Assembly: GCA_026826555.1 (NCBI GenBank) | Contig: JAKSZT010053928.1 | Span: forward strand, 38,913,342-38,977,341 | DNA from: Tolypeutes matacus | Taxonomy: Eukaryota; Chordata; Mammalia; Cingulata; Chlamyphoridae | Length of the DNA: 64,000 nucleotides | Reading direction: 5' to 3' | Shown: positions 1 to 15,394 of the stretch, piece after piece | Position numbering within the stretch: position 1 is the stretch's first letter | Layout: every line of letters begins with the position of its first letter | Translations under genes and position numbers: made by a program | Notes under the pieces: generated by a model | What the model was told of the DNA's origin: nothing | Database searches by the model: none | Seen by the model: only the letters and a program-made list of their open reading frames with translations

Positions 1-90
1 TAGGAGGTTGTACTTATACAGAAGTTTGAAAAGAATGCAGATTTGAATCATTGCAAAGAGTAGGAGAATGTTATGCCCAGTGATACATAC

Positions 91-136
<46 letters not shown>

Positions 137-2596
137 TGTATATACATATAGAAACACTTTCAAGCAATGTTGAGGGTCTATCTGGCATTGCTGTGCATTT
201 ATATTTGGTGGTATCAGTTGGTCTTTCAGTACAACCATCTGCAAACATAGTGGCTTCCCAGATGCAGGCATTGTGGTAGCAGGTAGTTCAATTCATCTAG
301 GTTTGGGATTTTTAAAGATAGTTATAATGGAAAGGAGAAAAGGGCCACAGAATCCAGGTTGTTGGAAGAAAATGAGTTTCTAGAAAGTGCTTAGAACAGC
401 ATCCAACTTATAATAGGTTCCCAACAAATATTAAATGCATAAATGAAAAGATGGAATACAGAATCTAATGTTAGCAGGGATGAAAGTAAAGACAAAAGGT
501 GTTGGTGAATAGGGAGAAGGTAGAAAAATCAGTAGGTTAGAGTTTCAGGTAAAGCTGAAGAAGGGACATAGTGAGACTGGTTTATTTAAAATTTTTGAAA
601 TACAGGAGATTGTTGTCAGAATTTGAGCATTCAACTTAGTGGTTTTGGAAATGAAACAATTTTATGAAATAGTGATTCCAGAATGTAACCACAGGTATCA
701 GTTTGTGTTCTTAACAACAAACAACTGAAATAGTCACTGCTTGAATTTAGAAGGGAAATTTGTTGAAATCAATCATTATCCACAACCTTTTAGGAGAGTG
801 GGTAGCCTGGGTGATTAAAAGGAAAAGGACAATGATTATGACAACCTCTAGGTGTTAAGAGGCAAGGTAAATGGTTGGTTGGCTTGTGTGGATGTTGAAG
901 TCATCTAGGACAAAGGAATGAATTTGGGTGAAGAGAGAAAATTATGAGGGAAGTGCCACAGTCTTTAGTGAATTGGGGAGGCATTGATGTTTACAAGGCT
1001 GATGAGATAGTAACAATGAGAAAGAGGTAATCAAATGTCTGGTCATCAAAATAACAGCTCTTGGTTTTAGTTTGATTAAAAAATATAAGGATATGGTATT
1101 AAAGTCTGGACACTGTGAGGATATTAAGTAGGACTTCCAACATGAGATAACATGAGGTTGGAACAAATCAAGAGACATTCCTAAAAGACCTAAGGGGAAG
1201 GAGTTTGCTCAGAGAAAGAACTAGATTTCAATTAAAACAAGAAGGTGAAGGAAAGAAGGAATGTGGGATATTTAAGGAGCTGTAAGAAAGTGTTATTGCT
1301 AGTATATCAAGAGAGACAAGGAATGAGTCTATAGTAGTAGCATGGATCAGATAATGATTCGTCTATTATGCTATGCAAAGAAACAAATTTTATACTTAAA
1401 CTGATGGGGAACCAAAGAAGAAATGACCAAGTTAATTTTAGAGCAATCATTCTGGTGGCATTGTAGAGAAGCTTTGTGACAGATCATGAAATTGGAGACA
1501 TTTAGGATTCTGCCACAGTCATCTCTTAAAGAGATACTGGAGAGCTGAGCTATTATTATAACTGGTGGGAATGGAGAGGAAGGGGCAGGTTTGAGGACAT
1601 TGACAGGATTTGGTGAAAAATTAGAGTTGAAGGTCACTGAGGGGAAGGCATTTAAAATCATTCTCAAAGTTCTGGCCGTGATGTGCCATTGAACTATGGA
1701 AAATAAAACACTCATGTTTGGGGAGGAAGGGAATCAGGAGGATGAATAAGAATTGGAAATTTGAACTTGCTGAATTTGACATTCCTGAGGGGGCGTCCTT
1801 TAATCAATTGGTAGATGCTAGAACTAGATAGAGAATTGAGAGTTTTTAGGTTATAGTGACAAAGAGTTGATGAGTGAATGAGAGTATCTAAGCAGAGAAT
1901 TCAAGAGTGAAAACACATAAGGTGATCAAGGACAGAGCCCGGGGGGATTACACATGTAAGGCTGGAGACTAATTACAGATGGGTCCTGCTTTAGAAGTGC
2001 AAGTCTTCAGATTAGATCACAAAGTGGCAGGTATAAAATACCTTGGCGTTCATTGTTGCCAACTTCTCATGCACACACACATAAACAATGAATAAGTAAG
2101 ATTGCTCTATGTGCACTCAAATACATATCTACATATTTATTTTCAGAAACAGAGTGAAAGACACATAGCTATAGTATTGGGATATTTTTCACTATATGGC
2201 CTGTTTAACTAGAGCTTGTAACTTATGCTTGCTCAAGCTCTATGCTGTGTGAAATTGTCCTGCCACATTGTGTAAATCATAGGCATAAAGTAATTTGGCA
2301 CACCGAGTGAAGTCAGATCTGGAAATGAGACCATGAAATTTGACTCTTTTTCTTACCTCATTCAAGACTCTCAGCTGTGCACTCTTTTCTGTAGTTAATA
2401 CAAATAACTAGAATCACAAGCTTGTATTATCACACATTTTTCTAGTATCCACATGTAGGCAATTTTTACAACAAAAGATTTGAAGCTAGATTATGAATTT
2501 GAAAAGAAAGGGAAAAAAGGAAGGCAAAAGAAAGATGGTTTTCAAAAGTCAGTATATCCAAAGGAGCTGCTTTGTTTTGTTTTGTTTTTCTTTTAG
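1..2596 (+). other. LRP1B: LRP1B intron (3' part), upstream of first exon in window
   Basis: Non-coding sequence ending in the acceptor TTCTTTTAG before the exon at 2597. It holds a microsatellite at 82-150. From about 300 to 2040 there is purine-rich sequence that reads like an old dispersed repeat; its 1740-2040 part resembles the body of the long ancient repeat also seen near 15.4-16.3 kb and 30.0-30.8 kb. I see no gene in it. The short ORFs lack splice or coding support. Confidence 0.8.
82..150. repeat. (ATAC)n / (AT)n microsatellite
   Basis: Tandem ATAC units run directly into about 15 AT units and end in a degraded TATACATATA stretch. Low-complexity ORFs on both strands here come only from the repeat. 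Confidence 0.95.
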
Positions 2597-2722
2597 TCAA
2601 ATTTATCTGCCCACCTACAAGACCTCACAGATGCAGAAATAACAGAATATGCCTGCAGCCTGAGCAAATGTGCAATGGGATTGACAACTGTGGGGACAAC
2701 TCAGATGAAGATCACTGTGGTG
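2597..2722 (+). CDS. LRP1B: LRP1B exon: LDLR class A repeat
   Basis: The exon begins after TTTTAG and ends before GTAAAC. It is 126 nt with phase 1 at both ends. It encodes one LDLR class A (ligand-binding) module with all six cysteines, starting [12 protein letters not shown] and ending [10 protein letters not shown]. Class A modules fold around a calcium ion and form the ligand-binding clusters of LRP receptors. Here the two upstream calcium-ligand positions, normally Asp, are Asn (C-N-G-I-D-N-C), while the SDE core is intact. The acceptor pyrimidine tract contains TTTTG units (2571-2588). Identity as LRP1B comes from continuity with the downstream exons, as class A repeats alone do not separate family members. 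Confidence 0.95.
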
Positions 2723-3454
2723 GTAAACCTGATTAATGTGTAATAATTTATTCAGTGGTAGCAGCAAGATGATGTAATGATTTTAGGTCACAGAAAATAA
2801 AAACATTAAAAAAAACATATTTTCCATGCAACATCTTAGGCTTATTCTTTTAGACACTTGATATGACAAAGTATGAAAACAATCGGCTAACGTTTCATTT
2901 GGATAACGGAGCTGTATGGCTTTGTCCAGATTCCCTACTGGTCTGCGAATCTCAGTTATAAAAAGTTTATTTGAAAAAATAGAATTTGGATACAGATAAC
3001 AATCGAGTGATTTTAAATGTTTCCTGTTAAATTTTTAGCACCTTGAGTGGAGGGAACTTCAATGCATTGTTTTTACCTGTCTAAAATCCCTTTTTAAAAA
3101 AATTAAAAAAGCTCTTAAAACCAAAGACTTTACTTTGTTAAGGGACAAACTCTTTGGTGACAAAACTTGACCTGAATTGATCTGAGGCAATTTATGTAAT
3201 TAAAGAAAAAAATCTTACATAGGTTGAATACCATCTTGCTGTAAAAATAGGGTGCTATTTACTATAAGGTAAACATACTATTACTTTTCTAAAATCCTAA
3301 AATTTCTGAATCCAGTATACATTTGCCCCAAGGACTTCTAATTCAGGATTGTGGCCCCATGTTATTCATAGCATTTAGTAAAACATCTTGGTGTGAAAGC
3401 TCAAGACATTTGTTTAGACTCTTTAAAGCTTTAATCATTTTAATGACTCTACAG
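2723..3454 (+). other. LRP1B: LRP1B intron, 732 bp
   Basis: Phase 1 intron with donor GTAAAC and acceptor CTCTACAG. It is AT-rich; I recognise no repeat or RNA gene. Confidence 0.9.
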
Positions 3455-3592
3455 GTAAGCTTTCATATAAAGGAAGACCCTGTAAAAAGGATGAGTTTGC
3501 CTGTAATAATAAAAAGTGTATCCCCATGGACCTCCAGTGTGATCAACTTGATGACTGTGGAGATGGTTCAGATGAACAAGGCTGCAAAATAA
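3455..3592 (+). CDS. LRP1B: LRP1B exon: LDLR class A repeat
   Basis: The exon follows CTACAG and precedes GTGAGT. It is 138 nt, phase 1-1. It encodes a class A module with six cysteines: [10 protein letters not shown], then [12 protein letters not shown], then [15 protein letters not shown]. Unlike the preceding repeat, all the acidic calcium-ligand positions are canonical (C-D-x-x-D-D-C and SDE). This is the last class A repeat before the EGF pair and beta-propeller, so it closes the fourth ligand-binding cluster if the layout matches LRP1. Two different-frame ORFs overlap this exon and are shadows. Confidence 0.96.
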   Translation, partial: VSFHIKEDPVKRMSLPVIIKSVSPWTSSVINLMTVEMVQMNKAAK

Positions 3593-5071
3593 GTGAGTTT
3601 GTTTTCTGTTCAACAAAGTATGACGACATACAAGTCCAATTTCTGCATAAACATAACTAAAATCTTTTTTATACAATAAGAAAACATTGCACTTCAAAGC
3701 CCACTTAATTAATACCTATTTATTAAGCCTTTGCTTAGAACATCACTTAAGTTCCAAAAGTACAAGGAGGAAAATGTTGATTTTGCATTGAGTACCCTCA
3801 TTAGGGCTGAAGCTGAGAACCCAATATCCAAATATAGACTTTGATGTCAGCAAAGGAATCTATAACCCTTAAGATTTTATTTTATAAATTTAGTACTTTT
3901 GAATTTTACAAACAGTGATATTTGATTGAAAGGTGGTGATGGTCTTAATTTATTTAATGTTTTAAAATTTTGATCCATTTCTGACTTATTCTTGAAAGAG
4001 TTATCACTAGTTTATTCTTTTAGGGAGCTATGATACATGATGAATTGTGAGATCCTGGTTGTTAATTTCATGTTTATCTAATGTTTACTATTTTATTTTC
4101 CATATTAAGAAAAATAATTGAATTTATAATCCCTAAATTCAAATTGCTTATAAAAATCAGAAAATAATTCCTAATTTGGGGTTTTATCTTTCTCATTTAT
4201 ACATCTAAGATGCCTCTCATTCAGTAATGAATCACTGCCCACCAAGCTATAGCCAAATAGATCGCAACCATTATATCATTGCATTGGTGTATTTTAATTG
4301 GTTGTAAAATATTACAGAGTCATTTGGGATTAATAATAGCTAAAATTCTAATAGTTACAGTTCTCCAGTTTCTCAACAATTTGACTTACTTAAGTAAATT
4401 AGAGCCAATACAAGGCTATTTCTATAATAATGACCCTCATTCATTTGCCTTCCAAAATGTTTTCCTGAATGGAAGAAAAAGGAATGAAATTGCAGCTATG
4501 ACCCACAGCCTATACAAACAGTTTTGTACCTCACAGCCATTGGAGCATGTTACACATTCAAATATTGCTCATCATTTTTATGTGCAGAAAAAAAAATTTT
4601 AAACTGCTGATTTCATCTACCTGTTAAAGTAATGTGGCAATGCCCTTGATTGAGTTCATGGAAATTAAGTTTAGGTTAGTAATAAATATGCACATGTCTA
4701 GGTATCTTCTAGGAAATGGTTTGATTCTTGGAGAAAGATATAATATTCATACATTGTACCATTAAAAAGGTACCCTGTCATTAGAAGCCTCGACTCATAA
4801 CTTTCCCATTAGAAAGAAGTGTAGCTTGATAACAGCTGTAGATGTCAGCTGTCGGCAGCTTGGTCTAACTTTAATAGAAATACGTTCTGTTTTTTATCTG
4901 CTTCTATACCTTTATAAGAAATAAGGACTTAAATATAAAAAAGACTGTAGTCTTATACATGCAAAAAAGAATTATCAATGGAATAATAAATATAATTTTC
5001 AAATTAAGAAAATGTAAACTCCCACTTAGGACTTAGATTATATTAGTTTTGATCATATTTTTAAATCCTAG
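3593..5071 (+). other. LRP1B: LRP1B intron, 1479 bp
   Basis: Phase 1 intron, donor GTGAGT and acceptor AATCCTAG. No confident repeat or gene; AT-rich unique-looking sequence. Confidence 0.9.
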
Positions 5072-5206
5072 CTCCCACTGAATATACCTGTGAAGATAAT
5101 GTGAATCCATGTGGAGATGATGCATATTGTAATCAAATAAAAACATCTGTTTTCTGTCGCTGTAAGCCTGGATTTCAGAGAAACATGAAAAACAGACAGT
5201 GTGAAG
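5072..5206 (+). CDS. LRP1B: LRP1B exon: EGF-like module
   Basis: The exon starts after AATCCTAG and ends before GTATAG. It is 135 nt, phase 1-1. It encodes [20 protein letters not shown] and continues through VFCRCKPGF to NRQCE. Six cysteines have EGF spacing. In LDL receptor family proteins an EGF pair sits between class A repeats and the YWTD propeller, and contributes to pH-dependent ligand release. This module is the first of that pair. The wording is strongly LRP1B-like. An ORF reading past the donor into the intron is an artefact. Confidence 0.96.
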
Positions 5207-6381
5207 GTATAGTACATTCCCTCAACAGCTTGCTCTTAAATCTTTGGGTTATAAAAAGACTCCCAAAGCTGCTAAATTTTGAGATGACAAAGGATTGATT
5301 TTCATCAAAATGGTGTGTAGCTACGGGATACCATTTTACTTATGAGAATGAAAGTCTCTGGGGCAAAGATCCTGTTTGTTTGTACTGTTAAGCAAACCAT
5401 GGCTGAGAATACAAAGCCTTTTCTATAGCAAACTCAGACCTGTAGGACTTTCAATTGTATTGTTAAGCTCCTATTTTGAAATGCAAATAAAGAAATTGCT
5501 GGGAGAATTAGACTCACTTCATGGAAGAATATGTTTATGATGACCCATTTCTCTTGCGTTGTGGCATTTTGAAACACTGCAATAGGTAATTTATATTTAG
5601 AGAATTATGGGCTTTTGTCCTAATGCCATGTCTCAAACAGTGTTTTAGATTATCAAGATGTGTCTTTTAAAATTCAAAGACAGGACCTAAATAAATCTCT
5701 GACAACTTACTTGAGCTCATTTAGAAATTGAACACGTAGAACAGCCAGAATCTCTTAGTAAGCTATATGTAAATATGATTTAAATCAGATTGTTATGAAA
5801 TATAGACTATAGAATAATTATGAAATATATGATATATAAATGACACAACCATGAAATGAAATAACTATGAAATATTTATCTTTAAGCTATGAAATACAGA
5901 CCCAAATGCACTTTCTGCAAGTTTTTCCACTAAAACCAGTATCTGTATTCACCTTTTATTATGATGAGAGCCAAACCTAAATTGTCCAAGTCTGGCTCCT
6001 CCAGGGTAAATTCAAGTCCTAGAATGTTTTTACCTGCCAGCTTGTTTCTACGTACAAACATATATGCATACATATCTTTATGATATTCTTGGGTAAAGAA
6101 AAATGATTTTACATTGTGTCAATCAAAATGGAATTACAGAGATTAATTAATTATACTCACACAAGAAGGGGAGAAACTTGTTGTCTTATCATGTTTAAGT
6201 ACATTTTGAGTTATGAGCTTGCTGGGATTATTCATGACATTTTAATTTCTCCATATGTTAGGAACACTGAAAGCTGACATTATGCATTTTCTCTATTTTA
6301 ATTAAATAAAACAAATTATTTCTCAAGAATCCAGTATTTCTTCTTTCCTAGGTACTTACTATCAATTGGATATAGCCTAAA

Positions 6382-6406
6382 ACACACACACACACACACA
6401 CACACA
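6382..6406. repeat. (CA)n microsatellite
   Basis: Twelve uninterrupted AC units. Confidence 0.97.
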
Positions 6407-7789
6407 ATCTGTCAAGATAATTCTAACAGCTTTGATTTTCTAATATTTATTTACAAATAGTGTCTGTTTCCTATATATATTTACTAAATTTAGAAATGGT
6501 ATTCTTAAAATTTTTCCTTTGGCTATATCCCATAAAAAATATAACCTCAAGCCCCACACTTTATTGTAAATTGCTAGTAATCCACTATTTTCATAAACTT
6601 TTTGTACAAATGAGTAACTATTGAGCTTGGGTAAAATCTGCATCTTTATTTAATAAATAAAGTTTTGATAGTAAGGTAAAGCAATTTTAATTTTGAATGG
6701 AGGAGGAGAAAAACATTATCTGAAATTTGTATTCCAAGGAATTTAAATGTGTTTCTTTCATTCATGTATCTCAAAGAAAGAATAAGAAATTGCTATTTGA
6801 TGTTAAAGCCATAATACTCCAATTGGAATATCTAAGGGAGAGAAAAATCAAAAAGAGAAAGAAAAGTGTAAAGGGATTAAAAGTTGCTGAGTGCTCAATG
6901 CTGTTCTTTGTCCTGGGCATGTGAGGGATTCCTCTAGCCTCTTCAAAACCTTTCATTATAGATATGAGGAGAAAAAGTCCGAGCTGGCCATTAAGTGGGC
7001 ATGTGGGGAGCGGAGATGTTATCAAATCATGCATATCTTTATTTTGATTTCATACCTAACAGGAAACCATGGTAGCACATAACTACTTCAGAGTCACAGT
7101 GACAAGAAGTCAGAAATGTTTGTTATAAAACTTTTTGGTCACTAAGTACTGATAACACATATTTCATCTCATCCATATTAGTTAAAAACAAGTAAAACAT
7201 TTTTCTTTATCATTTCATCCTAAATTTAAATCAGACACAGAATGTGTTATCATAAGAATGATAAATTCTTCTTGGTCAAGTTATCATAATGGAGACAACT
7301 GAATCAGAAGATTTAACTTTAAGCCATGGCACTGTCATTTACAAGTGTCACTGGTAAAGTCCTTATCTTCACCACTGAGCTCTTGGAACACTGTTGAGAA
7401 AAAAAACAAATGATAATTATTATTACAGTGTTTATTCTTAAGTACCCTAATCCAAAGAGTGAAGGATTTATATTGCAGTTTTATTATCTAATTAGGGCCA
7501 CTATGGGTGATAAAGGGACGAGGAATTATGCTGGTTGAGAGATAAAATAGAGGAGTAACAGAGACAGAAAATATATAATTCACCAGAATCACACAACGTA
7601 AATCATGTGATTAAGCCATTAAAATCAGAGGCATGTAACAAGTCACAGAATATTGCCTATTGCATATGATTTATATGTACTATTTATATATAGACTTTCA
7701 GGTTTTTCCTTTTTAATTTTTATTCACAAAGCCTCAAGACAGCCTTTCTTGTTATATAGTCACTTCTAACATATGAAGCCAGAAGTGTG

Positions 7790-8060
7790 TTAGAGGTGCA
7801 TCTATATCTTCACTCTTTTCCACGCATTGTGCAAATGCTGGAAATCAAAACTGGGTAAATCATAATTTTTGCCTTCAAGGGTATGACAATGAAGAAGAGA
7901 TGAATATATGGCCACATATCTGTAATATTGTGTAAGCAATGCTGTAAGAGGGAAAGATGGAGAGCAGAGTGGAGAAGCTAAGGAGATAGGAGATACTTAC
8001 TATACTACTATATATTGGTGGAAACCAAGGAAGTTTTCACTTCAGGTGATTCTTGAAAGA
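7790..8060 (+). repeat. Ancient dispersed repeat fragment, family not assigned
   Basis: The order of phrases (lost population of copies with 'gcaaatgctggaaatcaaa', a 'gccttcaagg' block, then 'gatgaatag') parallels the copies at 15.4-16.3 kb and 30.0-30.5 kb. Strongly diverged; boundaries approximate. Confidence 0.45.
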
Positions 8061-8467
8061 TGAATAGAAATTCTCTATGTAAAAATATACAAAAGACAAT
8101 TATAGGACAAAATTAGCATATGCCATATGCAAATGTATGGAGTTAAGGACTCAGAAGCAGCTTAATAGGAAATGTCAAATGGTGCTTATTTGAGTGGAAT
8201 GTAAATACCGGGAAAACTTGAAATGGATATTTTAATGTTTTAAGTGTATTATCAAACAATGCCAAACGATTGATGTATAATTTTAGTGATACTATTGTAA
8301 AAAATTAATTTGGCCTAAAGATATTGCACAGCAAATCACAGACTTAAAAGTTTAAAAAGACAATGAAAGAAATAGAAATAATGAGTTGAAAGAAGAAAAT
8401 AAAACTGGACTTTTTGAAGTGTAGAAAGAATGGAAGTGCTAATTGGGGATATGAGGATGCTATTTGA

Positions 8468-10419
<1,952 letters not shown>

Positions 10420-11669
10420 TAAAAAATTGAATATTTGAATGTTCATAGCTTTTAACTCCCCTTGTTTACTTTTTTGAAATCTATCACAATATCTGAACAT
10501 AGGAAGTAATTAATGTATCCAATCATTTTTTCCAGTATTGTCCTTATATATAAATAAACATTTCCCTACTCATTAATTCTCTGTAGCTGCTCATAATTTA
10601 TTTCAATTGCATGACTTTGTTTTGGTTTGAATGTAATTGCCTTAGTTGTATAAAATGTAATGAATAATACCTAACATTCCTACAATATTTTATGTTTTAT
10701 GATGGTTTCCAATATGTTAATTATCATCGTGGGTCTTTGTCATCCTGAATTGTGATTGGGAACCTTCATTTGTTTGGTTTAGAAAGTAAACTTTTAAAAA
10801 TACACAAGGGACATTGTTTCATTTTCAACAATATCAGATATGTACTTCTAGGGCAAGAGATCAACTCAATAGTGTAACCATTTCTTCTAACTCCTGATAA
10901 CTATATTTCAGGGAACATCCACAAAAGAGAAATATTCTTTACTGGTATATGATGGACATCTTGATTATCATGGTTATTCCTTTTGAGAAAAATAAACTAC
11001 AACATCTGTTTAGATTTGTCATTGTAGACTATCCCTTTTGTTTTAGGGCATGTCAAGTTACTCTGTATTATATATTTTGAAATAACCTGGAAGATAATGA
11101 TAGATAGACACTGATTTTTATGGAGCCTGGCCCATTCCCATACAACCAAAAAGTCAAGTGTTATCACAGCAGGATATAATTCAATATGTATTTAAAAAGA
11201 AGGTACCTATGTTGAAGTCCTCACTACTTTTTTGAAGTGACATCTACTGTAAAGATTTGAATTACCCGAATACCGTTTGATGCAAATCTGGAATGTATTT
11301 TAATTTTATCAGAAATCGATAGCAATAAGCTAGTCTAAAAAAAAAGAAATGTTAGTTTTTAAATTCAGATTTAGACTGAATTAGCTGTAAGTAAAAGTCT
11401 CTCTCTATATATCAGAGTTGTTCAACTGCTCCTTTCCAAAACATCGTATTATATAATAGCTTTAGGTTTTTCCAAGAACAGTTACAGGCCAAAGCAATGA
11501 AAATTAGCAAATTGCTCTTTCTTCCTTCACTCACATATAATCTCCCTCCTCTTTATCAGACCAAAAGGCTGATTCAGAGCCCTGGTTAACTTTACCTTTC
11601 TTTCTCTCTCAAACAGAAATCTTCTTTGCAAAAATATTGCTCCCATGGTACCATTCCTTCCATTTTTAA

Positions 11670-11900
11670 TGAAGTGGTAAAGAGTGTATTCTCTGGAATT
11701 AGACTGCCTGAGTTTGAATCTTGCCTCTGCCACATATTAGTGTCTTAGCTTTCCTGTACTTCATTTTCCTCGTCTTCAAAGATGCGCCTATTGACAGTAC
11801 TACTTTACAATGGTTTGATGATTTAATGTTTAAATGTTTAAAAAGTGTTTAAAACAGTTCTTGGCACATAGTAAATGCTATGTAGATGCTTGCCATTAAC
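11670..11900 (+). repeat. MIR SINE, sense
   Basis: MIR-like order: 'ggaattagactgcctgagtt', 'cctctgccacatattag', then 'gttcttggcacatagtaaat'. Sense orientation, strongly diverged. Confidence 0.85.
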
Positions 11901-14365
11901 AGTTTGATGATGATGATTTATAAATATTATAATATGTTAATATTTAATTATAATTAACAAGATGTTCTTCATTTTCTGCCTAAGATCCCATTAAAATTTA
12001 TTTTCAACTTACCTTTGTCATGACAGATCTTTATAGGTCCTAAAATATTCATATCTTTAATTAATATCTAGATAATTTTTCACTGGAAATTATTTTTATT
12101 TACTTTTGCCCTTGAATGTCTTGATAATATATGATCACTGTCCCTTAATGAACAGACTGTAATGTAGACCAAAGTAAAATTCCTTTAATATTTGATAACT
12201 AGTTTATAATTCTTATATACACAAAATATATACAGATATATATTTTATGTGTATATTTATATATGTTTATTTTCTGTGCATATATTTTTATATATTTTAT
12301 CTTTAATTTCATTAATGTGTTATAGAATGTTTTCTAACCAATGACAAAGACAGTGATTAGCCTTCTTCCAATAGGATAAGAAACTTCATTTCTCATCTAG
12401 GGGTAATGATAGCTAATATTCATCATCTAGACATTCCGTTCTGTTTTGTTTTTTTTATTTCCCCTCTTCTTACTTCTACCCATGGCTAATTGCATTCACT
12501 AGGAAGAAAAGTAGGTAGCAGTAGGATTACAATTTCTATCAGAAGCTTATCATAGCTAACTAAATGACAGGATTATGAATTTGGACCCTCTGAACCATGT
12601 GTTTTAGCACCATCCTCTAAATCATTAAGCATTCCATAGAAATTCCTGCCAATACGTAATGAAAAACACTTCAGTGCTACAATGAAGGTAATGATTTCGT
12701 AACCATCTTTGCTTCTTAAATCTCTTTGTAATCCTGATATGTTAATATTATACAGATAGAATAAATACATTCTTACTGCCCTGCGTTAATGAGAAATGTG
12801 AATTCTAGGATGATTAAATGACCTTTCCATGGCCATACATCTGTAACGTCTCAAAACCAGGTTTGAACTTAAGAGACATGTCACTTTTCTGAGTCTCAGT
12901 ATATTTCCTTGAACAACTACAGTATTGAACTAGATGATTTCTTAAGTCCCTTACAGAATAAAAAGTATATACGTGATAACAAAAACATAGTATACATATC
13001 TCCAGTTACTACATAGGCAATTTACATTTGTTCCTCTGAAATCCATCTTGTATCTAAAAGATTGTTTTTCAACCCTCATGAATCACTCTGCCATAGAAAG
13101 TATTAACAATCACCAGCTAGCCATTAGTTTAATGAGCACACAACCTTTTTCATTTTCTAAGTTTTGTCACAAATAATAGATGATACAGACCTGAGACTTT
13201 CCCACCCCTTGGAAAATGAAATAAGATTTTTCCTAGGCTGATTGTGTCATGTTGATTTCTATCTCTGAATCAATAGCTGAAGGAAAGAAAGATACATTTA
13301 TCAAATTATTAATACTTTAGTTACAACCTTATCATCAGTGAATCAAATGAAAAGAATTAGCTTTGTGATGTAGGGTATCTGAACAGTATATTCACACATA
13401 CTGAATATACTGAAATATTACCATCCCTAAAAAGGAAAGGGAACATATTGTATCAGAAATCAGAAGAAGACTATTACTCAGACAACTAAATGTTAACTGA
13501 AGACCATTCCAAGGAAGGTAATTTTCAATATGCAATTTTTTTGGAACTTACAAGGGGAATATATTTCTGTAATCTGTGTAAGATAGTTGGAATACTAATT
13601 ATGATTGCAAATTTAAATTTCAAATGCAGACTAAGTTATTTATAATTAGAAAAGCTTATGACTTTCTAACCCCCCTGGGCTATACAAAATGGATGGATTT
13701 TTTTTTTTTCTTTAAGAAAATTAAATAATTTAAAACTTAAAAGCCTGACATGATTCAATCTATATGTAAAGTATAATGAGATTTCTGCATTTGAATTTTA
13801 GTAGTCAGAACAGAATATGATAACATTATGCAACAATTGTACATTCTTTCTTGCAATTTGTCATTTCTCATATGAAATGCTGCACAGCAAAGTACATGAT
13901 GGCAAACACTATAAAGTAGGTCAATGCCTGGAAAAATGCAAATGAATTTAAAAGTAGAGATTAGATTTTTACCATTAAAGAGCTAAATATTCTTGAGAAA
14001 AATAAGTGGTTCATCTGATCTATCTGATTTTGAGAAGTGAATATGAGATACCATTCTTTTTCACATTTTCCCTATTGTGCAAAAGATAATGTCCAAGATG
14101 GACTTGCTTATAATTTCATTCATTATAATCATATCTTTTCCTCAAAATGTTGATTAGGCCATTTTTTTCTGAAAAGCTTTTAACAAACTATCTAACTAAG
14201 TTATCCTTAATAAGTTTCCATTTTTAATTGAAGCCCTAGCTATAATCCTGGCACCCCAATATATGTGTCTATCTGTTTTATACAAATAGCATATATGTGT
14301 GTGTGTTGTGTGAATACATAAATTTTAACAAACTTTAAATGTCTTGTTTTGGAGGATTTGGAGTA

Positions 14366-14928
14366 TGTATTAGTTAGCCAAAGGTGTGCTGATGCAAATT
14401 ACCAGAAATGTGTTGGCATTTATAAAAGGGTATTTATTTGGGGTAGAAACTTACAGTTACCAGGCCGTAAAGCATGTTACTTCCAATCCAAAGTTTATTG
14501 CCATGTGTTGGAGCAAGATGACTGCCGACATCTGCCGAGAGTTCAGGCTTCCTGGGTACCTTTCTTCCTGGGGTTTGTTTCTCTCCAGGCACAGGCTTGC
14601 GTTTCTCCACAAGGCCAAGTATAGACAATCAGGCGAAAGGCTCTCTCCTTCCTCATAACCAAGCTCCTCTGTGTGCTTACTTCCCCTAGCTCCAGCATTA
14701 AAACTCCTAACTCCCTTCTCTGTAGTGTGGTTCTACACTACACCCCAAGGGGGCAGGGATGCAAGGTCCCACTGATGTGGCCCAATCAAAGCCTTAATCA
14801 TTATTTAATCAAGTAAAAGTTAAACCTCTGAATCCAATACACTCTAATACACCCAGAGGAAAAGACCAGTTTACAAACATAATCCAATATTTCTTTTTGG
14901 AATTCATCAGTAATATCAATGTGCTACA
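14366..14928 (-). mobile_element. Solo LTR, MaLR-like (ERVL-MaLR)
   Basis: A 563-bp element beginning TGTATTAG and ending GTGCTACA, so it has TG...CA ends. The exact 5-bp duplication GAGTA flanks it at 14361-14365 and 14929-14933. Read on the minus strand, its right part ends with a polyadenylation-like AAATAAATA followed by CTAATACA, as MaLR LTRs do. No internal retroviral sequence is attached, so it is a solo LTR. The subfamily is not assigned. ORFs inside it are incidental. Confidence 0.8.
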
Positions 14929-15394
14929 GAGTATTAGAGGAAATTAACTTTCTTTTTACTGACTTTAAAAAATGTCTTTTCCTTTTTATTACAAATTTAT
15001 GGTAACAACCACAACTCTAAATTGAAACTCTCTATACTTGCTTAGCAAAAATACTTTTAAAGCCATCTGAGTTCATTAAAACAGTAAACAACTACTGTCA
15101 TTTTTTAATTATTAATTTAGAAGAAATCTTAAACTATCAGGTCTTTATATTACTGCCATTTGTGGCTTGGTTGTTGTTGATTATCTAAGACAGGCAGTCA
15201 ACAATGCATACTTATAAGAATTAAATGGTGTTGAAACAGGTGTGATCAATAGTCACAATTTAACTGAACATAATCTTATGAGACAATTTGACAAATATGA
15301 TTCTGTAATTAATGATGCTGAAGAAATTATTTGATCAGACTGTGTGGCATTTTAAATTGAGCCAGGAAAGGTTTATTTCTTCCTACCAAAAGCT

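Noticed and set aside
82..150. Regularly spaced repeat as a CRISPR-like array
   Set aside because: It is a continuous microsatellite without spacers, in a vertebrate intron.
14349..14658. Overlapping ORFs around 14.35-14.66 kb as a small gene
   Set aside because: They lie inside the solo LTR at 14366-14928 in several frames, with no start context or homologue I recognise.
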